DNA from: Pleurodeles waltl
Lineage: Eukaryota > Chordata > Amphibia > Caudata > Salamandridae
Assembly: GCF_031143425.1 (NCBI RefSeq)
Contig: NC_090444.1
Coordinates: 1,535,544,782-1,535,608,781, forward strand
Length of the DNA: 64,000 bases
Direction of reading: 5' to 3'
Shown here: positions 57,964 through 64,000 of the stretch, in pieces
Numbering within the stretch: the first letter of the stretch is position 1
How the letters are laid out: each line of letters opens with the position of its first letter
Program-made: the position numbers and the translations under genes
The notes under the pieces: model-generated
The model's database searches: none
What the model was told of the DNA's origin: nothing
The model's input: the letters and a program-made list of their open reading frames with translations, nothing else

Positions 57964-58292
57964 GTTTTCTGTTCTGGGATTCTTGCTCCAGGCTAGGCAT
58001 CTCACCCTTGATGGCAGGGTGATTGGTTATGGACAGTCATAACAGCTGCATAATACTATACACACTTTGGCTCATGCATAGATGTGCAAACATAAGACGT
58101 AGCTACCATTGGTATTGCGTTTGTACGAATTTCTAACAATGACTACATCACAGGACTCACTTTTGTAATTTTGAGCACAGCCATTTTCAGTATTGTTGCA
58201 CCTGTGTCATTGTTGCCATGTCTACAGCAGGTTTATTATTTGATGATTGGTAGGAAGTAAACTTTAAGGGAGCTCTATCCTTTGTTGGTAAC
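57964..58292. other. Spacer, nothing recognised
   Basis: Short stretch with no coding signal between the foldback element and LTR E. Confidence 0.4.
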
Positions 58293-58894
58293 TGTTAGAA
58301 ATTGGGTTTCTGGTTGGCTAGGGTATGCACCTCAGCCAGGCAGAACTTACCCACTCTAGTTAGGGCAAGGGAGTTACACATCCAAGATAACCCCTGCTCA
58401 CCCACTTGGTAGCTTGGCACGAGCAGTCAGGCTTAACCCGGAGGCAATGTGTAAAGCGTTTGCACAACACACACAACACATGTGACGCAATATCCCCACC
58501 ACAAAGGAAACACAACACCAGATTATTTGAAAATATACTGTATTGTACACAATGCAATTATCAGACCAAACATCACATATCAGTACTATCCTGCTACCTT
58601 AGCAGTTGTCAGAATGTTACACATTAGTTACTCTGCAAATTAGCAGTAGTCACACATAACACACAGGTTACTCAATATTCTGCAACATAAGCAGTAGTCA
58701 GGAAACACGTTATCACATTAGAACACTTGTCATAAGAATATCATAAAACGCCCACAGTAGGAACATTAGAAAACATATGGCAAGTTAGGGAAACATATTA
58801 GCAAGTCATGCCCATAAGAGGAACATTTGCCCATATATGTAAAAGCATCATCACACATCATAAAACAGGTAGGCAATATATATTAATTCACAAA
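58293..58894 (+). mobile_element. LTR E, 5' part only, entered by Harbinger copy 3
   Basis: Starts TGTTAGAAATTGGG and follows LTR A/B through ACTTGGTAGCTTGGCACGAG, GGCTTAACCCGGAGGCAATG and GTGTAAAGCGTTTGC. At 58895 the sequence changes to the Harbinger terminus. The remainder must lie beyond the window, after the end of that element. Confidence 0.75.
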
Positions 58895-59478
58895 GGTGGT
58901 CATTACAACATTGGCGGTAAAAGCCGCTTACCGCCGTGCAGAAGACAGCCAATACAATACCGCGGACGCGGAATTCCAAAACAGCTATTATGACCCACAT
59001 CTCGGAATCCGCCGAAATTCAGTCACCCACACAAGTCCGCCACACCAAAGGTCAGTGTTAAACTGGCGAAAACAAAACCACCACCTCCACGCCAACAGAA
59101 ACACGCCCATGCTATTACGACCCACGAATCCACGCGGTATTCCATTGGCGGTACACACCGCTGCGCTCAAAATACACACACATCTCCAAAACACCGCCAC
59201 ATTGGACAATTCCAAATACACACACCTGATACACATACAAACAACACTCCACACACCCAACACAATATAAAACACACACCCACATCACCCACAAACCCCT
59301 ATGACCAAAAATTAGTCACGAAGGCGACAGAGAGATAGCACAGAATTGACAATCTTACCACACAGAGGCACACAACACCATCACCCACACAACATCCACG
59401 CACAAAACACCACACACCACTACACATCACCACACACATCAACACTCACACCGCCCCACACATCACACACACCACCCC

Positions 59479-61006
59479 ATGTCACGCCAAAGACACCCCC
59501 GCTTTTCCGAGGAGGAGCTCCGGGTCATGGTGGAGGAAATCCTACGGGTAGAGCCACAGCTATTTGGCTCACAGGTGCAGCACACATCCATAGCCAGGAA
59601 GATGGAGCTATGGCGCAGAATAGTAGACAGGGTCAACACTGTGGGACAGTATCCAAGAAATCGGGAGGACATCAGGAAGAGGTGGAACGACCTATGGGGG
59701 AAGGTGCGTTCAGCGGTCTCTAGGCACAACATCGCGATTCAGCGGACTGGAGGCGGACCCCCACCTCCTCCCCCACAACTAACAACATGGGAGGAGCAAG
59801 TCTTGACCATCATGCATCCTGAGGGCCTCGGAGGAGTCGGCAGAGGAATGGACACTGGTAAGTCAAATTTTAACTATCAGATCCCCCACCCTACCTGCAT
59901 GCTATCATACACCCCCACCCTCACCCCCTCCCCTATCACTCCAGCTCCTCACTAATGTACTCATAACACAAACCACACATCCCAACACCAAGCCCTGCAT
60001 GACACAACTAAGCATGGTCACCCATCACTAAAGCATGCTCACTGCACATACCCATAACAACCCCCTAACCATCATGACACAAGCCCCCACACACAAATGC
60101 TTGCACTGGGGTACACACACACCCACCCATTGCACACCATGACACACACACATGCAATAATCATGCTCTTATGCCCCTGCAGGATCACAAAGGACCGTCA
60201 CCACACCGGAGGGTCCAGACATCTCCACTCCACCCACAGAAGAGGCCCACAGTGACGACAGCAGCTCTGCCCTACTGGATCCAGATGACCAGCCCGGACC
60301 ATCGTGAGCCTCGGGACAGTCGGTTCCCCTTGCACAGGCACAGCCCAACACTGACCTTCCACCCTCTGGTAAAACCAGCACAGCACCCACCCAGCGGGCC
60401 CAAACCTCCGTACCCAGGACAGGTCAATCAGCTGTGTGTCCACCACTACAGGGAACCCAGGCTAACCCACCACCCCAACAACAACAGGGAGCTGGGGGCA
60501 GTGGTAGTGGGCACACGGTCCAGGGGACGGAGGCACAGGAACACAGGGGAACTGGGAGGGCTGGTGTGCGACAGGGGGCGGACAGGCCAAGGGAACCCAC
60601 TCTCCACGAGGCCCTCTCCTCCATCATGGGAGCATACCACCACTCCCAGGAGACGATGGCGATGGTCCTGGTCAAGTTTCAGGAGACCCAGCGCCTGCAG
60701 GAGGAACAGTATTTGGGGTTCAGGGAGGAGCTCAGGACCATCAGCTCCGCCTTGGGCACCATCGTAGGGGTGCTGAAGGACATACAGCAGACCATGAGGG
60801 ACACCGTGGCACTCCAAGGGGCCCCTGACACTAGCCAGGACGATGAACTGCCCACCACCTCCGCCGGCGCTAGTGGACAGGACGCCCCGCCACCGGACCA
60901 CCACACCAGCACCCCACCCCCTGCAGACGGACAACCACCACCCAAGCGGTCCCTGAGATCCAGGAACAGGACAGAGCAAGATGGCAAGACCCCCGCCAGG
61001 AAATGA
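59479..61006 (+). CDS. Harbinger Myb/SANT-like protein A, copy 3, two exons, one internal stop
   Basis: Exon 1 is 59479-59857 and ends GACACTG|GTAAGT; exon 2 starts at 60183 after CCCCTGCAG and ends at the stop at 61006. The joined frame is open except for TGA at 60305-60307, which looks like a decayed CGA. Residues 1-90 are the Myb/SANT domain (RFSEEELRVMVEEILRVEP, MELWRRIVDRV, RKRWNDLWGKVRSA). After a PPPPPPQLTTWEEQ linker comes a low-complexity acidic/Gln-rich segment. Then follows a helical C-terminal part (LHEALSSIMGAYHHSQETMA, QRLQEEQYLGFREELRTI), and a basic end with KRSLRSRNRT that could be a nuclear signal. The length, about 400 codons, fits Harbinger Myb-like proteins, which bind element DNA and the transposase. 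Confidence 0.8.
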
Positions 61007-61488
61007 GACCACCCTGATTGTCACCCCTCTGTCCCACTTTGTTACCCTGTCCATACTTAAACTGCCCCAGCTCCACTTCCTATGCCCATATGTGCAGTGC
61101 ACCTGTGAGACTAATAGACTGGACTCTGCCATGGACATTCCTCCACCATCACCCATAACCATTTTACAACCCCCCTCCATTTTTGAGCACTTAAATAAAC
61201 ACCCTTGAACCACAAAACTATGTTGAGTCAGTCTATGATTTGGTAAAATGTATTATCAATGACAGTGTCAAAATGCTTTTCTAGTTGTAAAGGCAACATA
61301 CCGATGTCACACATCACAAGTCCTTGAAGGATGCATGCAGATGACACACATTGGTAAGCACACCTGTGAAACTGTAATGTAAAGGAAAAACTCAGTTACC
61401 AAATAATGCAATGAAATTACACACAGGATAGAGGAAGACGTGTGACAGTGATTGTAATGGTAAAAATGAAAATGTTCTCACCTGTGTG

Positions 61489-62545
61489 TCACTGGAAATA
61501 TTGCTGTATGACTGACTCCCTGTTGTCGTTGTCTTCTTCCTCAGCTTCCTCTTCATCACTGTCCACAGGCTCCACAGGTGCCATAACACCGTCATATGGA
61601 CCATCCTCCTGCAGAAAAGGCCCCTGGCGTCGCAAAGCAAGATTGTGAAGCATCGAGCAGGCGATGATGATCTGGCACACCTTCTACGGTGAGTAGAATA
61701 GGGAACCACCTGTCATCTGGAGGCACCTGAACCTGGCCTTCAGGAGGCCGAAGGTGCGTTCGATCACCCTCCTAGTCCGCCCATGGGCCTCATTGTAGCG
61801 TTCCTCTGCCCTGGTCCTGGGATTCCTCACTGAGGTCAATAGCTAGGACAGGTTGGGGTAACCAGAGTCCCCTAATAGCCACACACGGTGCCTCTGGAGT
61901 TGACCCATCATATCAGGGATGCTGATATTCCGCAGGATGTAGGCGTCATGCACTGAGCCAGGGAACATAGCATTAACCTGGGAGATGTACTGGTCAGCCA
62001 AACATACCATCTGTACATTCATGGAATGATAACTCTTCCGGTTCCTGCACACCTGTTCACTCCTGTGGGGGGGACCAGAGCTACATTGGTCCCATCAATA
62101 GCACCTATGATGTTGGGGATATGTCCAAGGGCATAAAAGTCACCTTTCACTGTAGCCAAATCTTCCACCTCAGGGAAAATTATGTATCTCCTTACGTGTT
62201 TCAGCAGGGCAGACAACACTCTGGACAGCACGTTGGAAAACATGGGCTGGGACATCCCTGATGCCATGGCCACTGTTGTCTGAAAAGATCCACTTGCAAG
62301 GAAATGGAGCACTGACAGCATCTGCACGTCAGGGGGATTCCAGTGGGATGGCAGATTGGTGACATCAGGTCTGGCTCCAACTGGGTACATAGTTCCTGGA
62401 TAGTGGCACGGTCAAACCTGTAGGTGATGATTAAATGTCGCTCCTCCATTGTCAACAGGTCCACCAGCGGTCGGTACACCGGAGGATTCCACCATCTTCT
62501 CAATTGTCCCAAATGACGGTGCCTAGGAAGGACAACAGCGACCAC
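61489..62545 (-). pseudogene. HARBI1-like DDE transposase, copy 3
   Basis: Begins around 62450-62545 (TMEERHLIITYRFDRAT). An early frameshift near 62350-62380 leads to SVLHFLASGSFQTTVAMASG and VEDLATVKGDFYALGHIPNI. The first aspartate is in IGAIDGTNVAL and the second in FPGSVHDAYILRN (61950). The glutamate is in the RVIERTFGL-type block near 61760. The acidic tail DSDEEEAEEEDNDN ends with QQYFQ at about 61489. At least one more frameshift (near 62040) and a stop after SGYPNLS (61843) disable it. All three catalytic acids remain recognisable, unlike copy 2. It is convergent with Myb-A (483 bp gap) and divergent from Myb-B (427 bp gap). Confidence 0.82.
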
Positions 62546-62971
62546 AGACTCAACTTTTTTCCAGGTATGTACCCACAGTTACACAGAACACGACACCAAA
62601 CACAAAACCCTTCCTGTATGTGTGTTGAGTGTAGGCCTAGCTATGTGTGACGCAGAAGTGAATGAAGCCATGTGGGCCCCTGAAATGGCGGCTGCCTGAC
62701 CTCTAAACTGGGACAATGGGATTGTGGGGTAAGAGCGTTGGCGTTGCACACCATCGTGGTAGGGGGTCGTAGACCGCGGCGCAATGCTGCATTGGTTAAC
62801 ATTGGGCCCTATGGGTCCCAAGAGCCAATGAGGAAGTGCGCCGGCGGTGATGATATGCACCGCCGCGGACGTCACCGCCATTTTCTATCAGTTCAATCAC
62901 TAGATACCTGATCTTCGACAGGAGAGGACCTACACTGCAAGTGCTGCTGTGACCTCGGTCTGGAAGCGACG
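62546..62971. promoter_or_regulatory. Shared divergent promoter region, transposase / Myb-B
   Basis: This 426-bp interval separates the transposase start (minus) from the Myb-B start (plus). Copy 2 has the equivalent 21793-22257, with matching blocks such as CCTATGGGTCCCAAGAGCCAATGAGGAAGT here (positions 62808-62837). The region includes a CCAAT box in each direction (AGCCAATGAGG, and CATTGGTTAAC near 62790) and is CpG-containing near 62840-62880. No TATA box is clear. Confidence 0.5.
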
Positions 62972-64000
62972 ATGGCTGCTGCGTCTGGGGAAAGGGCCCC
63001 TGCCTACACTGCTCAGGAGTTGGAGAAACTAGTAGACAGGGTCCTCCCCCAGTACACGCTACTCTACGGTCCTCCAGACCAACAGGTTAGTACACAGGTA
63101 GCACGTTGTGTGGGCTAGGCCTGGGTGGAGAGGGCTGGTTGTAAGAGGGAAGGGGGCAGAGTTCAGGGAACATTAATGGATGTGAATGAATGTGCCACAT
63201 GGCTAGGGTAGGGAGGGGGGACACTCACATCGATGGTGCAGTTGGTAATGACTCCTCTTCTTCCCTTGTGCATGTCATGTAGGTCAGTGCCCACCAGAAG
63301 AAGGACATTTGGCGTGCCATCGCCAAGGAAGTCCGGACCCTGGGGGTCGACCAGAGACGGGGCACCCACTGCCGGAAAAGATGGGAGGACATTCGCCGCT
63401 GGAGCAAGAAGACGGCAGAGGCTCAGCTGGGGATGGCCTCCTAACGTGGGAGGGGTGCCCTTCGCACCATGACCCCCCTGATGTTCCGGATCCTGGCGGT
63501 GGCCTACCCTGAGTTGGATGGGCGCTTGAGGGCATCACAGCAGACACAAGGGGGTGAGTACACTCTCATTCTGCGGACTTTGCGCGCAGTGGAGGGGTCT
63601 GGGTGGGAGAGGAGGCCTGTGGTGTACCTAGGCCAGGCAGAAATACGTAGGCTAGGCCCCTCCGTAATGCAGGCCATGTGGCACTCTACCCCACCGCAGT
63701 AGAGTGCCAAGTACAGGTATACATGCCCCTGTGGCATCCATGTGTGCAGATGTCCATCATAGCCATGTAGGCCAGATCCCAGGAATTGCATCTGTAGAGG
63801 CCAGGAGCACGGCATAGTGCAGGGGGCTGCTGTGTCTGTATTGTCCGCTAACGGTAGCGGTATGCCATGCACTCAACCTGTCTTTCTTCTGTCTCCCCCC
63901 CCCTTCTTGTGCTCTCCCTGTTCTTTTGTGCATCAGCATCATCAGGCGGAGGTACAGTGGCACCGAAGCACAAGGGAGCTGCATCCCACATGGCCATGGA
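62972..64000 (+). CDS. Harbinger Myb/SANT-like protein B, copy 3, partial, one internal stop
   Basis: Exon 1 (62972-63085, 38 codons: MAAASGERAPAYTAQELEKL, then VDRVLPQYTLLYGPPDQQ) ends AACAG|GTTAGT. Exon 2 starts at 63283 after CATGTAG with VSAHQKKDIWRAIAKEV, then CRKRWEDIRRWSKKTAEAQL. It meets TAA at 63442-63444 (likely CAA decay), reads on through TPLMFRILAVAYPELDGRL, and ends near 63553 at GGG|GTGAGTA. Exon 3 begins at 63937 (CATCAG|CATCATC) and leaves the window. The exon structure matches copy 2. The first Myb helix is split by the intron, which is unlike Myb-A. DNA binding is inferred from the tryptophan/basic helix pattern. The tail, seen in copy 2, is basic and proline-rich. Confidence 0.72.

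Larger units (their letters stand above)
58895..64000 (+). mobile_element. Three-gene Harbinger element, copy 3 (runs off the window)
   Basis: The left terminus is GGTGGTCATTACAAC at 58895, followed by GGCGGT-rich subterminal sequence. Genes are Myb-A (+, 59479-61006), transposase (-, 62545-61489) and Myb-B (+, 62972 onward). Order, strands and gaps match copy 2. The right terminus lies past 64000. It is the best preserved copy in the window: Myb-A and the visible part of Myb-B each have one stop, while the transposase has at least one shift and one stop. Confidence 0.88.

Overview
This window reads as non-coding, transposon-packed DNA from a very large vertebrate genome, most likely a salamander. 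The mix of PIF/Harbinger DNA transposons, Ty3/Gypsy elements, an endogenous retrovirus and L1- and L2-type LINEs, and the particular dispersed repeats, are what I would expect from a newt such as Pleurodeles waltl. The species call is from recognition, not a search. I found no host protein gene, tRNA, rRNA or CRISPR array. Every convincing coding segment belongs to a mobile element, and nearly all are broken.

Layout. 1-1721: end of a Harbinger element (minus), inserted in an old L1 fragment (1725-3240). 3681-9922: an isolated LTR with a 5-bp target duplication (TSD), split by an L1 (5217-9283, minus) that has its own 15-bp TSD and lacks its reverse transcriptase. 9923-13490: dispersed repeat and MIR-like SINE remnants. 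13492-14632: a retroviral LTR-like repeat whose partner lies at 36584-37725. 14778-16974: a second isolated LTR with a 5-bp TSD. 17349-25133: a Harbinger element with three genes (minus). 25134-37725: a decayed endogenous retrovirus (minus) interrupted by a 3'-truncated Gypsy element (28283-32881) and an L1 piece. 37780-39355 and 41390-41660: purine-rich minisatellite. 42038-47350: a nested stack of MITE in LTR in LTR. 47351-52480: an L2-like LINE (minus) hosting a second, near-intact Harbinger (47512-49663). 54501-57302: an LTR holding another MITE. 57304-57963: a long-armed foldback element. 58293-58894: start of another LTR, entered by a third copy of the three-gene Harbinger (58895 to the window end).

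The most interesting system is the three-gene Harbinger family. Two independent copies share one layout: a Myb/SANT-like gene (A), a HARBI1-like DDE transposase convergent with it, and a second, different Myb/SANT-like gene (B) divergent from the transposase across a roughly 430-466 bp gap. Classical PIF/Harbinger elements carry a transposase and one Myb-like partner. An added spliced Myb-like gene, with a basic, proline-rich tail coded by a minisatellite, is therefore notable. A 609-bp foldback MITE has related termini and may be mobilised by this family. TTA/TAA duplications mark several Harbinger-type ends, and three internal stops in otherwise open genes look like point decay.
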